From Streptomyces sp. AC550_RSS872 (GTDB lineage Bacteria; Actinomycetota; Actinomycetes; Streptomycetales; Streptomycetaceae): a DNA stretch of 64,000 nt. The position numbers and the translations under genes were made by a program. The notes below the pieces were generated by a model, which worked only from the letters and a program-made list of their open reading frames with translations, had not been told where the DNA came from and searched no databases. Below are positions 32,724-41,831 of the stretch, piece after piece. Every line of letters begins with the position of its first letter. The stretch's first letter is position 1. The stretch lies in NCBI RefSeq assembly GCF_019049285.1, contig NZ_JAGMUL010000207.1:1-64000 (forward strand), read 5' to 3'.

Positions 32724-33671
32724 ATGCCCGCGCCCTCGCTCCGACTTCTCGCCCCGGTGATAGCCGGCACCTGCCTCGTCTGCCTCGCGGGCTGCGGCGG
32801 TTCGTCCGGCTCCGGCGGCGCTGACAACGATGCCGCGCAGAGCCCCGCCGCGACGTCCCTCGTCCCCGTCGTCGCCTCGACGAACGTCTACGGCGACATC
32901 GCCGAGCGGATAGGCGGCGGCAAGGTCCAGGTCACCTCCGTCATCAGCGACCCCGACCAGGACCCGCACTCCTACGAGGCCAACACGCAGAACCAGTTGG
33001 CGCTGTCCAAGGCCAAGGTCGTCATCGAGAACGGCGGCGGCTACGACGACTTCATCGACCGCATGCTGAAGAGCGGCGACGGCGACTCCTCCGCCGACGT
33101 GATCAACGCCGTCAAGCTCTCCGGGAAGACCGCCCCGGCGGGCGGGGAGCTCAACGAGCACGTCTGGTACGACTTCCCCACGGTCGCCAAGCTCGCCGAC
33201 GGCATCGCCGCCGCCCTGGCCAAGGCCGACCCGGCCGACGCCGCCACCTTCACCGAGAACGCCAAGGGCTTCAAGGACAAGCTCAGGCCGCTGGAACAGA
33301 AGGAAGCCCGGATCAAGGCCGACCACGGCGGTGAGCGGGTGGCCATCACCGAGCCCGTGCCGCTGTACATGCTCCAGGCCGCAGGGCTGAAGAACGCGAC
33401 GCCCGAGGAGTTCAGCGAGGCCATCGAAGAAGGCGACGACGTCTCCGCCCGGACCCTCCAGGAGACGCTGGCCCAGTTCACCGGCAAGAAGGTCAAGGCG
33501 CTGGTCTACAACGAGCAGACCTCCGGCCCGCAGACCGAGAAGGCCGAGCAGGCGGCCAAGGCCGCCGGAATACCCGTGGTCCCCGTGACCGAGACCCTTC
33601 CCCACGGCAAGGACTACCTCGGCTGGATGACCGCCAACGTCGACGCGCTCGCGAGCGCGCTGGCCAAGTGA
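32724..33671 (+). CDS. znuA: Zinc ABC transporter substrate-binding lipoprotein
   Basis: This 315-residue cluster A-I metal-binding lipoprotein starts at 32724 behind CGGAGGAA. The lipobox is CLVCLAGCG. Metal ligands by family position are His in DQDPHSYEA and His in NEHVWYDFPTV. The third site, usually His, reads VAITEPVPLYML (Glu), and YNEQTSGPQTEK supplies the last region. The gene opens a three-gene unit with 4-base overlaps. A Zur-like box upstream supports zinc rather than manganese as substrate. Confidence 0.88.
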   Translation: MPAPSLRLLAPVIAGTCLVCLAGCGGSSGSGGADNDAAQSPAATSLVPVVASTNVYGDIAERIGGGKVQVTSVISDPDQDPHSYEANTQNQLALSKAKVVIENGGGYDDFIDRMLKSGDGDSSADVINAVKLSGKTAPAGGELNEHVWYDFPTVAKLADGIAAALAKADPADAATFTENAKGFKDKLRPLEQKEARIKADHGGERVAITEPVPLYMLQAAGLKNATPEEFSEAIEEGDDVSARTLQETLAQFTGKKVKALVYNEQTSGPQTEKAEQAAKAAGIPVVPVTETLPHGKDYLGWMTANVDALASALAK

Positions 33672-34507
33672 GCCGGTCCGCCGGGGCCGACGACGCCGCG
33701 CCGATCAGCCTGCGCGGAGCGGCCCTGTCCTACGGCGAGCGCGTGCTGTGGCAAGGCCTCGACCTCGATGTGCGGCCGGGCGAGTTCCTGGCCGTGCTCG
33801 GCCCCAACGGTGCGGGCAAGACCAGCTTCGTACGGGCCCTGCTGGGGCAACGGCAGCTGTCCGCGGGCACGTTGACGGTCCTCGGCCGCCCGCCCCACAA
33901 AGGCAGCCGGCACATCGGCTACGTCCCGCAGCAGGCGACCTTGTCCGCGCAGGCGATGCTGCGCGCCCGCGACCTGGTCCGCTTCGGCATCGACGGGCAC
34001 CGCTTCGGACCCCGGCCGCGCACGGCCGCCGTACGCCGCCGCGTCGACGAGGTCCTCGCCTCGGTCGGGGCCACCGCGTACGCGGACGTCCCCGTCGGCC
34101 TGCTCTCCGGCGGCGAACGACAGCGCGTACGCATCGGACAGGCCCTGGTGACCGACCCCCGCATCCTGCTCTGCGACGAACCGCTGCTCTCCCTCGACCT
34201 GCACCACCAGCGGGCCGTCACGGAACTGGTCGACGCCCGGCGCCGCTCCCACGGCACCGCGGTGGTGTTCGTGACCCACGAGATCAACCCCGTGCTGGGA
34301 CTGGTGGACCGCGTGCTGTACCTCGCCCGGGGCGGCTACCGCGTCGGCACCCCCGACGAGGTGCTGACCTCCGAGGCCCTGTCGCGGCTGTACGGCACCC
34401 AGGTCGACGTCATCCGCGTCCGGGACCGCGTCACGGTCGTCGCCGTACCCGACGAGGCGGCACAGGAGCCGCACCATCCCGAACTGCCCCACGGAGTACG
34501 GCCATGA
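33668..34507 (+). CDS. znuC: Zinc ABC transporter ATP-binding protein
   Basis: This 279-residue ABC ATPase starts at GTG 33668, overlapping the znuA stop (GTGA). Walker A is LGPNGAGKTSF, the signature VGLLSGGERQRVRIGQ, Walker B RILLCDEPLLSLD, and the H-loop VFVTHEINPVL. The Q-loop (GYVPQQATLS) is present. It powers the znuB permease. The stop overlaps znuB by ATGA. Confidence 0.92.
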   Translation: MSRSAGADDAAPISLRGAALSYGERVLWQGLDLDVRPGEFLAVLGPNGAGKTSFVRALLGQRQLSAGTLTVLGRPPHKGSRHIGYVPQQATLSAQAMLRARDLVRFGIDGHRFGPRPRTAAVRRRVDEVLASVGATAYADVPVGLLSGGERQRVRIGQALVTDPRILLCDEPLLSLDLHHQRAVTELVDARRRSHGTAVVFVTHEINPVLGLVDRVLYLARGGYRVGTPDEVLTSEALSRLYGTQVDVIRVRDRVTVVAVPDEAAQEPHHPELPHGVRP

Positions 34508-35376
34508 CCCTCGCCGACGGGATCTGGCAGCAGATCTTCAACTTCGAGAACTACGGCGAACTGCTCGCCCTGGTCCGCAACTCCCTCATCGCCGGCGCCG
34601 CGCTCGGCCTGGTCGGCGGCCTGGTCGGGGTGTTCGTGATCATGCGGGACCTGCCGTTCGCGGTGCACGGGATCAGCGAGCTGTCGTTCGCCGGCGCCTC
34701 GGCCGCGCTGCTGCTGGGCGTGAACATCGTGGCCGGCTCGATCGTCGGCTCGATCCTCGCGGCCGGGACGATCGGGCTGCTCGGCTCCCGCGCCCGGGAC
34801 CGCAACTCCGTGATCGGCACCATCATGCCGTTCGGCCTCGGGCTCGGCGTGCTGTTCCTCGCCCTGTACAAGGGCCGGGCGGCGAACAAGTTCGGCATCC
34901 TCACCGGGCAGATCGTCGCCGTCGAGACCCCGCAGATGTCCTGGCTGCTCGGCACGTCGGCCGTCGTGCTCGTGGCACTGGCGGTGATGTGGCGGCCGCT
35001 CGCCTTCGCCAGCGCCGACCCGGAGGTGGCCGAGGCGCGGGGCGTACCGGTGCGCGCGCTGTCGTTCGCCTTCATGATCGTGCTGGGCCTCGCGGTCGCG
35101 CTGTCGGTGCAGATCGTCGGCGCGCTGCTGGTCCTCACCCTCGTCGTCACGCCGGCGGCCGCCGCGGCCCGGATCACGGCCTCGCCGGTGCTCCTGCCTC
35201 TGCTGAGCGTGGTGTTCGCGGTGGCCTCCATCGAGGGCGGGATCCTGCTGGCCCTGGGCAGCTCTCTCCCGATCAGCCCGTACGTCACCACGATCTCGTT
35301 CGCGATCTACCTGGTGTGCAGGGCGCTCGGTACCCGCCGGGCGCGGAAGTGGGGAGCCGTTCGAGCCGCCTCCTGA
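34504..35376 (+). CDS. znuB: Zinc ABC transporter permease
   Basis: This 290-residue ABC-3-type permease has about eight membrane helices (ALGLVGGLVGVFVIMRDLPF, AGSIVGSILAAGTIGLLGSR, LSVQIVGALLVLTLVVTPAA). The motif FAVHGISELSFAGA is the cytoplasmic loop that contacts the ATPase in this family. It is the last gene of the unit; the next promoter begins two bases after its stop. Confidence 0.92.
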   Translation: MTLADGIWQQIFNFENYGELLALVRNSLIAGAALGLVGGLVGVFVIMRDLPFAVHGISELSFAGASAALLLGVNIVAGSIVGSILAAGTIGLLGSRARDRNSVIGTIMPFGLGLGVLFLALYKGRAANKFGILTGQIVAVETPQMSWLLGTSAVVLVALAVMWRPLAFASADPEVAEARGVPVRALSFAFMIVLGLAVALSVQIVGALLVLTLVVTPAAAAARITASPVLLPLLSVVFAVASIEGGILLALGSSLPISPYVTTISFAIYLVCRALGTRRARKWGAVRAAS

Positions 35377-35377
35377 C

Positions 35378-35416
35378 ATGAAGACATGAATGAGTCTTCA
35401 TTCGTTCCTTTATGGT
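35378..35416. promoter_or_regulatory. Metal-sensor operator and leaderless promoter of the P1B-4 ATPase
   Basis: Two nested inverted repeats occur: ATGAAGAC (35378-35385) with GTCTTCAT (35394-35401), and GAATGA-GTCT-TCATTC (35388-35403). The layout resembles ArsR/SmtB-family operators. A -10-like TATGGT at 35411-35416 lies only 6 bases before ATG 35423, so the transcript probably starts at the A of the start codon. No Shine-Dalgarno of normal spacing exists. The sensor gene is not in the window. Confidence 0.6.
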
Positions 35417-35422
35417 AGGGGT

Positions 35423-37402
35423 ATGACTTCCACGCTCACCCCACCGTCGGCCGACGCCGCCGCGTCCACGCGTGCCACCGCCGCGCCACGGCGGCGCACC
35501 CGGCTCCTCGCGCTGCCGGAGGTCCGCTGGGCCGTCGCGGCCACCGCACTGTTCCTGCTCGCGCTGCCCCTGCAACTCGCCGGAGCGCCGGCGTGGACAT
35601 GGGGCCCGCTGTACGCGCTGGCCTACGCCACGGGCGGCTGGGAGCCGGGCTGGGAAGGGCTCAAGGCGCTCAAGGACAGGACGCTCGACGTCGACCTGCT
35701 CATGGTCGTAGCCGCGCTCGGTGCCGCCTCCATCGGCCAGGTGATGGACGGCGCCCTGCTGATCGTCATCTTCGCGACCTCGGGCGCCCTGGAAGCGCTC
35801 GCCACCGCCCGCACCGCCGACTCCGTGCGCGGCCTGCTCGACCTGGCTCCCGCCACGGCCACCCGGATCGCCGGCGACGGCACCGAACAGACCGTCGCCG
35901 TCGAGGAGTTGACGATCGGGGACACCGTCCTCGTACGGCCCGGCGAGCGCGTCGGCGCCGACGGCCGGGTGCTGGACGGCGCCAGTGAAGTGGACCAGGC
36001 GAGCATCACCGGCGAACCGCTCCCCGCCGCGAAGGAGCCGGGCGACGAGGTCTTCGCGGGGACCCTCAACGGCACCGGCGCCCTGCGCGTCCGCGTCGAA
36101 CGCGACGCCTCCGACTCCGTGATCGCCCGGATCGTACGGATGGTGGAGGAGGCGTCCGAGACCAAGGCGCCCACCCAGCTGTTCATCGAGAAGGTCGAAC
36201 AGCGCTACTCGCTGGGCATGGTGGCCGCGACACTCGCCGTGTTCGGTGTCCCGCTCGCCTTCGGCGAGGAGTTCTCCGAGGCGCTGCTGCGCGCCATGAC
36301 CTTCATGATCGTGGCCTCGCCCTGCGCGGTCGTCCTGGCCACCATGCCGCCCCTGCTGTCCGCCATCGCCAACGCCGGCCGGCACGGCGTGCTGGTGAAG
36401 TCGGCGGTGGTCATGGAACGCCTCGGCCAGGTCGACGCAGTCGCGCTGGACAAGACCGGCACCCTCACCGAGGGCACGCCACGGGTGGTCGCCGTACGGC
36501 CGCTGCCCGGCTCCGGCCTGGCCGAGGACGAGCTGCTGAGGCTGGCCGCGGCGGCCGAGCACGCCAGTGAACATCCGCTGGCCCGAGCGGTGGTGGACGC
36601 CGCACGCGACCGGCGTATCGACCTGCCCTCCGCGCAGGACTTCACCTCCGCGCCCGGGGTCGGCGTGAAGGCGGTCGTCGACGGCCGCACCGTCGAGGTG
36701 GGCGCCCCGGCCCGCCTGCTCGACGACAGTGACGGCGAGGTCGTTGCGCTCGCCGGGGAACTCGAGGAGTCCGGCCGTACCGCCGTCGTAGTGGTCGTCG
36801 AGGGTACCCCCGCCGGACTGCTCGGCATCGCGGACCGCCTGCGCCCCGACGCCGCCGCCACCGTCGCCGCTCTCACCACCCTCACCGGCACCGCCCCGAC
36901 CCTGCTCACCGGCGACAACCCCCGGGCCGCCGCCCACCTGGCCGCCGAGGCCGGCATCGAGGACGTGCGCGCCGGGCTGCTGCCCCAGGACAAGATGGCC
37001 GCGGTCAAGGAGCTGGAGTCGGCCGGCCGCAAGGCGATGGTCGTCGGGGACGGCGTCAACGACGCGCCCGCCCTGGCCGCCGCCCACATCGGCGTCGCCA
37101 TGGGCCGGGCGGGCTCCGACCTCGCCCTGGAGACCGCCGACGCGGTGATCGTCCGCGACGAACTCGCGGCCGTCCCCACCACCGTCGCCCTGTCCCGCCG
37201 CGCCCGGAAACTGGTCGTGCAGAACCTCGTCATCGCCGGCGTGTTCATCACCGGCCTCGTCATCTGGGACCTCGCCGGCACGCTGCCACTGCCGCTCGGC
37301 GTGGCGGGCCACGAGGGCTCCACCGTCCTGGTCGGCCTGAACGGGCTGCGGCTGCTGAGGGACGCGGCGTGGGAGCGGGCGGCGGCGGACGGGACGGCCT
37401 GA
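35423..37402 (+). CDS. P1B-4-type metal-exporting ATPase
   Basis: This 659-residue heavy-metal P-type ATPase lacks an N-terminal metal-binding domain. Motifs are ASITGEPLPA (actuator), FMIVASPCAVVLATMPPLLS (SPC metal site), ALDKTGTLTEGTP (phosphorylated Asp), AAEHASEHPLARAV (HP motif), GDGVNDAPALAAAHIGVAMG, and the last-helix motif AGHEGSTVLVGLNGLRLL. SPC plus HEG(S/G)T defines the P1B-4 group, exporters of Co(II), Fe(II), Ni(II) or Zn(II). It directly follows the zinc importer, and its start appears leaderless behind a metal-sensor-like operator, so the locus may balance uptake and efflux. Confidence 0.93.
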   Translation: MTSTLTPPSADAAASTRATAAPRRRTRLLALPEVRWAVAATALFLLALPLQLAGAPAWTWGPLYALAYATGGWEPGWEGLKALKDRTLDVDLLMVVAALGAASIGQVMDGALLIVIFATSGALEALATARTADSVRGLLDLAPATATRIAGDGTEQTVAVEELTIGDTVLVRPGERVGADGRVLDGASEVDQASITGEPLPAAKEPGDEVFAGTLNGTGALRVRVERDASDSVIARIVRMVEEASETKAPTQLFIEKVEQRYSLGMVAATLAVFGVPLAFGEEFSEALLRAMTFMIVASPCAVVLATMPPLLSAIANAGRHGVLVKSAVVMERLGQVDAVALDKTGTLTEGTPRVVAVRPLPGSGLAEDELLRLAAAAEHASEHPLARAVVDAARDRRIDLPSAQDFTSAPGVGVKAVVDGRTVEVGAPARLLDDSDGEVVALAGELEESGRTAVVVVVEGTPAGLLGIADRLRPDAAATVAALTTLTGTAPTLLTGDNPRAAAHLAAEAGIEDVRAGLLPQDKMAAVKELESAGRKAMVVGDGVNDAPALAAAHIGVAMGRAGSDLALETADAVIVRDELAAVPTTVALSRRARKLVVQNLVIAGVFITGLVIWDLAGTLPLPLGVAGHEGSTVLVGLNGLRLLRDAAWERAAADGTA

Positions 37403-37484
37403 CCGCCCCGTCGTTGATCAGCGCGTGCGCAGGAGGCTCGCCGCTCCCCTCATATTCCCTCGCCGGTGCGGCTGCTGGGCGCAG

Positions 37485-37605
37485 GGGGGTTTTGAAGGTC
37501 CCGCACAGCACCCGTGGCGTCCGGCACGCACCCTCGCCGCACGCCGCGGGACCAGCCGCTGCCGCGGCGGGCGCGGGCACCGCACGGGACTTTCAAAACG
37601 CCCCC
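37485..37605. repeat. Long-spaced near-perfect inverted repeat
   Basis: GGGGGTTTTGAAGGTCCCG (37485-37503) recurs inverted as CGGGACTTTCAAAACGCCCC (from 37585) with two mismatches, separated by about 80 GC-rich bases. It lies just before the methyltransferase promoter. It could be a large hairpin, a small MITE-like element or paired operators. Confidence 0.6.
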
Positions 37606-37620
37606 TATAGCCTGCTCCGC

Positions 37621-38460
37621 ATGCCCGACAACACCACCCGAGCACAGCGCGACGACAGGCCCGAGGAGTCCCGGCGGGTGCGCCTGAGCCGGACGTTCGA
37701 CGAAGACGCCGAGCTCTATGACCGGGCCAGGCCCGGATATCCCCCGGAGCTGTACGACGACCTCGCGGAGCTTGCGGTCGCCGGCCCCGGCAGCCGTGTA
37801 CTGGAGGTGGGCTGCGGGACCGGCCAGGCGACGGTGCCGCTGGCTGCGCGGGGCTGTCGGATCACGGCCGTCGAGGCGGGACCGAGCATGGCCGCGGTCG
37901 CGCGTCGCAACCTGGCCGGGACCGCCGGCGTGGAGGTGGTGACGGCGGAGTTCGAGAGCTGGCCGCTGCCGCAGGAGCCGTTCGACGCGGTTGTCTCGGC
38001 CACCGCGTTCCACTGGATCGACCCAGCGGTGCGGGTGTCCAAGGCCGCCGACGCGCTGCGTCCGGGCGGGGCGCTCGCCGTGGTGCGCACCCAGCATGTG
38101 AGGGGTGGCACCGAGGACTTCTTCGCCGAGGTCCAGCACTGCTACGAGCGCTTCGACCCGGAGACGCCGCCCGGTTTGCGGCTTCCGGCGGCCGCCGACG
38201 TCGACGGGTCGGAGCATGCACGGGAGGTGGCGCGCAGCGGTCGGTTCGGCCCCGCGGTCTTCCGTCGTCATGAGCGGGATCTCACCTACACCACGGCCGA
38301 ATACCTGGAGTTGTTGCGCACCTACTCGGGCCACCGAGCTCTTCCGGACCCCGCCAGGAACGGACTGCTGGGGTCCATCGGCGACCTGATCGACGGGCGG
38401 TACGGCGGCCGGGTGACCAAGCGTTACCTCATCGAGCTGGGAGTGTCATACAAGCGGTGA
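37621..38460 (+). CDS. Class I SAM-dependent methyltransferase
   Basis: This 279-residue methyltransferase has motif I VLEVGCGTGQATVPLA, an acidic end of beta2 (ITAVEAGPSM), motif IV PFDAVVSATAFHWIDP and LRPGGALAVVRTQH. The RTFDEDAELYDRARPGYPPE N-terminus is typical of the UbiE/Methyltransf_11-like group with unknown substrates. A TATAGC hexamer at 37606-37611 lies 9 bases before ATG 37621, so translation may be leaderless or near so. Its 3' end overlaps the convergent LacI gene by 15 bases. Confidence 0.9.
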   Translation: MPDNTTRAQRDDRPEESRRVRLSRTFDEDAELYDRARPGYPPELYDDLAELAVAGPGSRVLEVGCGTGQATVPLAARGCRITAVEAGPSMAAVARRNLAGTAGVEVVTAEFESWPLPQEPFDAVVSATAFHWIDPAVRVSKAADALRPGGALAVVRTQHVRGGTEDFFAEVQHCYERFDPETPPGLRLPAAADVDGSEHAREVARSGRFGPAVFRRHERDLTYTTAEYLELLRTYSGHRALPDPARNGLLGSIGDLIDGRYGGRVTKRYLIELGVSYKR

Positions 38461-39516
38461 CGCGGGGCCGCTGCTGCGGCGCACCACCAGGTCCACCGGA
38501 ACCAGGGAGTCGACCACGGGCGGCTCGGTGGCGCCGTCGAGGCGGTCCAGGAGCAGGCGCAGCGAACGGGTGCCGATCTCGGCGAAGTCCGTGCGGACGG
38601 TGGTCAGCGGGGGGAGGAAGTGCGCGGCCTCGGGGATGTCGTCGTACCCCACGACGCTCACCTCGCCGGGGACGGAACGGCCGGCTTCGTGCAGTGCGTG
38701 GAGGACGCCGAGGGCCATCTGGTCGTTGGAGGCGAACACGGCCGTGACGTCCGCGCGCCGGGCCAGCTCCCGGCCCAGCTCATAGCCCGAGTCGGCGCTC
38801 CAGTCGCCGATCAGCGGGGCGGGCACCTCGGCGCCCGCCGCCTCCAGAGTGGCCTGCCAGCTGCCCAGCCGGTGGTCGGCGGAGGTCCAGCCGGTCGGGC
38901 CGGCGATGTGCCACACGGTGCGGTGGCCCAGCCCCAGCAGATGCTCGGTGGCCTTGCGGGCACCGGTCCGGGAGTCGCCGGTGACCTGCTGGGTGCCGGC
39001 GTCGAGGCCGTTCTCCAGCACGACCAGCGGGGTGTCGAGGCGGGTGTCCGCCAGCGCCTTTCCCACCCACAGCTGCGGGGCGATGGCGATCACGCCGTCC
39101 GCGCCCTCGGCGGACAGCCGGTTCACCGCCTCCACGACCGTGTCCGGCTCGGCCGTGTCCAACGCGATCGAGCTCAGCAGATAACCGGCCTCCTGCGCCG
39201 CGGTGTTGATCGCGGTCAGGATGGCGGCAGGCCCGTAGCGAGCGGCGTCGAACGAGATCACGCCGACCATCCGAGTCCTGCCGCTGGCCAGCGACCGGGC
39301 ACTGCGGCTCGGCCGGTAGCCCAGGGTCCGCATGGCGGCCAGCACTGTTTCCCTGGTCTCGGGCCGCACCGACGGATGGTCGTTGAGGACACGGGACACG
39401 GTCTGTTTGGAAACCCCGGCCAGCCGGGCCACGTCGTCCATCACCGGACGCGCACCCGCGAAGTTCCGTCTGCTGCGCCCTCTCGGAGCGGAGTCGTCGG
39501 CGGACCTTGGGGTCAT
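38446..39516 (-). CDS. LacI-family repressor
   Basis: This 356-residue regulator has an N-terminal HTH (MDDVARLAGVSKQTVSRVLN), the hinge helix (RPSRSARSLASGRTRMVGVI) and a periplasmic-binding-like sugar domain (EHLLGLGHRTVWHIAGPTGW, VFASNDQMALGVLHALHEAG, VSVVGYDDIPEAAHFLPPLT). ATG 39516 has GAGGAAA upstream. A probable ligand is a galactoside, because the neighbouring genes on the same strand are a GH35 beta-galactosidase and an MFS permease. The palindrome at 43012 is a candidate target. Confidence 0.92.
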   Translation of the reverse strand: MTPRSADDSAPRGRSRRNFAGARPVMDDVARLAGVSKQTVSRVLNDHPSVRPETRETVLAAMRTLGYRPSRSARSLASGRTRMVGVISFDAARYGPAAILTAINTAAQEAGYLLSSIALDTAEPDTVVEAVNRLSAEGADGVIAIAPQLWVGKALADTRLDTPLVVLENGLDAGTQQVTGDSRTGARKATEHLLGLGHRTVWHIAGPTGWTSADHRLGSWQATLEAAGAEVPAPLIGDWSADSGYELGRELARRADVTAVFASNDQMALGVLHALHEAGRSVPGEVSVVGYDDIPEAAHFLPPLTTVRTDFAEIGTRSLRLLLDRLDGATEPPVVDSLVPVDLVVRRSSGPASPLV

Positions 39517-39616
39517 GGTGGCTGTTTCCTCGACGTCGTCACGGCGGTGGTGTCCCGCCCCGGCAGAACCCCAGCATAGGCAGGGCCACGGAGCGGGAAC
39601 CCCCGAGACCGGCGCC

Positions 39617-40031
39617 TCATCCCGACCGAACCGGCCAGGCACGGCTGATGACCCACTCGGCCCGCGTCACGGCAGCCGTACGCGCCGCCTCACTCGCCCC
39701 GTCCGGCACATGAACCTGGGCATCCGCGTGCAGCGGCAGCACCCGTACGCGCAGGGTCGCGCCTCGCGCATGCGGGCAGTCGGCCGATGTCCCACACCCG
39801 ACCCGAGATGAACCGGTCGGCGACGAGGGTGCCGCCCACGTAGGCACGCCCGAGGTCCCCGGTCCGGGGCAGCCGCAGCACGGCCCCGTCGGGGAGGAGT
39901 ACTTGTCCGCGGGCACGCTCGCCCGCCTCGTCGGCAACCGCTTCCCTCTCCAGCAGTTCCTCCTCCGGGAGGCGGCCGGCCGGCGGGGGTGCGGCGGGCT
40001 CGGGGACGCGCGGGCGGTGTGAGCGGGTCAC
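39617..40031 (-). pseudogene. Beta-galactosidase-like C-terminal domain, frameshifted remnant
   Basis: GTG 40031 overlaps the GH35 stop (GTGA), so a coupled gene once began here. The reading RLPRTGDLGRAYVGGTLVAD then RFISGRVWDIGRLPA is a carbohydrate-active-enzyme C-terminal domain pattern. A frame change near 39775 leads to LRVRVLPLHADAQVHVPDGA and the end at 39617. Only about 130 codons remain, so most of the protein is gone. Confidence 0.5.
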
Positions 40032-41794
40032 CAGGTGTTCTCCGGACCGAGGTCGGCGGTGTCGGTGAGAAGAGCGCGGGTGCCGGTCGTGGCGTGCAGT
40101 TCCAGCACGACGAGCTGGTTGGCGCCCGGGCGCAGGATCGGTGCGGGGACGTACAGCGTGTGCTGCGGGCCGCGGTTCCAGTAGCGGCCGAGGTGGAAGC
40201 CGTTGATCCAGGCCTGGCCCTTGGTCCAGCCGGGCAGGGCGAGGAAGGTGTCCGCCGGGGCGGCCACCTCGAAGGTGCCGTGATGGAAGGCCGGTCCGGC
40301 GGCCGTGGGCGCGTCGGACGGCTCGAACGGCACCGCGTCCAGGGTGTCGAGGGGCAGCGGGTGGCAGTCCCAGCCGTGCAGCGGGGTGCCGTTGAAGGTG
40401 ACGGGGCCGAGGAGGCCCTTGGGGGCGCCGATGCGGGGGCCGTAGTTGACGCCGCCCATGTTCTCGACGAGGACGTCCAGCGTGGCGCCAGGTCGCGGGA
40501 CGCGGAAGGGCAGGGTCTCGTCGTGGCGTTCGCGCTCCAGTACGCCGACGGGGGCGCCGTCGACGAAGACCTGGGCGCGGTCGCCGACACCGCCGGCGAA
40601 GTGCAGCAGACCGTCGCCCGCCGCCTCGACGGTCGTGCGGTACAGGGCGTAACCCCTGTGCAGGCCCAGGTCGTTCATCGTCACCGGGTCCTCGGTGCGC
40701 ACCGGCTCGGCGAGGGCGGACGCGTGGGGGAGGAGCGGGGCCCGACGGTCCAACTCGACTGCGGTGACCGGGAGTTTGGGCGTCGGTGCGGGGGCGGGCT
40801 CGTCGGGGACCGGGGCGTGTCGGGCGATGACCTCACGGAAGGCGTGGTACTTGGGGGCGGGGTCGCCGCACTCGGTGAGCGCGGCGTCGTAGTCGTAGGA
40901 CGTGACCGTGGGCTCGTAGGCGTGCTTGTGGTTGGCGCCGTTGGTGAAGCCGAAGTTGGTGCCGCCGTGGAACATGTAGATGTTGACCGAGGCACCGCTC
41001 GACAACAGTCGGTCCAGGTCGGCCGCGGCGTCGGCGGCGTCCCGCACATGGTGGGGACCGCCCCAGTGGTCGAACCAGCCGATCCAGAACTCCGCGCACA
41101 TCAAGGGACCGTCGGGCTGGTGCCGGCGCAGCTCCGCCAGGTTCTGGTCGACCCTGCTGCCGAAGGTCACCGTGGCGAGGACGCCGGGCAGGGAACCGGC
41201 CGCCAGATGTGCGGGGTTGGCCTGGTCGCAGGTGAAGAGCAGTTCCTCGACACCTCGGGAGCGGAAGGCCTGTTCGAGGTGCTTGAGATAGGCGGAGTCG
41301 TCGCCGTAGGCCCCGTACTCGTTCTCCACCTGTACGGCGATCACCGGGCCGCCCGCCGCGGCCATGTGCGGCAGCAGCGGGGGCAGCAGTGCGTCAAGAT
41401 AGCGGTCGATCGCTCCGGTGAAGCGGGGGTCACTGGTGCGCAGCCGGATGTCGTGGTCCGAGACCAGCCACGCGGGCAGGCCGCCGTCGTCCCACTCGGC
41501 GCAGATGAACGGACCCGGGCGCAGCAGGACGTACAGTCCCTCGTCGCGGGCCAGGCGCAGATAGCGCGGCAGATCGAGGAACCCGTCGAGGACGAGCGGG
41601 CCGTCCGGGTCGGGCTGGTGCAGGTTCCACGGCACATACGTCTCCACCGTGTTGAGCCCCATCAACCGGGCCTTGTGCAGCCGGTCGGCCCACTGGTCGG
41701 GGTGGACACGGAAGTAGTGCATCGCACCGGAGATGATCCGGAACGGCTCGCCGTGCAGCAGGAAACCGTCGGGGGACGTCGTCAGAGCGGACAT
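40028..41794 (-). CDS. GH35 beta-galactosidase
   Basis: This 588-residue GH35 enzyme starts at 41794 behind AAGGGAAG. The N-terminal TIM barrel contains ISGAMHYFRVHPDQWADRLH, LRPGPFICAEWDDGGLPAWL and VIAVQVENEYGAYGDD (acid/base Glu159), then LMCAEFWIGWFDHWGG (nucleophile Glu235). The C-terminal jelly-roll domains include GLHRGYALYRTTVE and GQAWINGFHLGRYWNRGPQH. There is no signal peptide, so it acts on imported galactosides. It is 37 bp downstream of the MFS gene, which supports a transport-then-cleave unit. Confidence 0.95.
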   Translation of the reverse strand: MSALTTSPDGFLLHGEPFRIISGAMHYFRVHPDQWADRLHKARLMGLNTVETYVPWNLHQPDPDGPLVLDGFLDLPRYLRLARDEGLYVLLRPGPFICAEWDDGGLPAWLVSDHDIRLRTSDPRFTGAIDRYLDALLPPLLPHMAAAGGPVIAVQVENEYGAYGDDSAYLKHLEQAFRSRGVEELLFTCDQANPAHLAAGSLPGVLATVTFGSRVDQNLAELRRHQPDGPLMCAEFWIGWFDHWGGPHHVRDAADAAADLDRLLSSGASVNIYMFHGGTNFGFTNGANHKHAYEPTVTSYDYDAALTECGDPAPKYHAFREVIARHAPVPDEPAPAPTPKLPVTAVELDRRAPLLPHASALAEPVRTEDPVTMNDLGLHRGYALYRTTVEAAGDGLLHFAGGVGDRAQVFVDGAPVGVLERERHDETLPFRVPRPGATLDVLVENMGGVNYGPRIGAPKGLLGPVTFNGTPLHGWDCHPLPLDTLDAVPFEPSDAPTAAGPAFHHGTFEVAAPADTFLALPGWTKGQAWINGFHLGRYWNRGPQHTLYVPAPILRPGANQLVVLELHATTGTRALLTDTADLGPENTW

Positions 41795-41831
41795 GCGGAA
41801 GCTTCCCTTCGCTAGGGGGTAGGCGGCGGAC

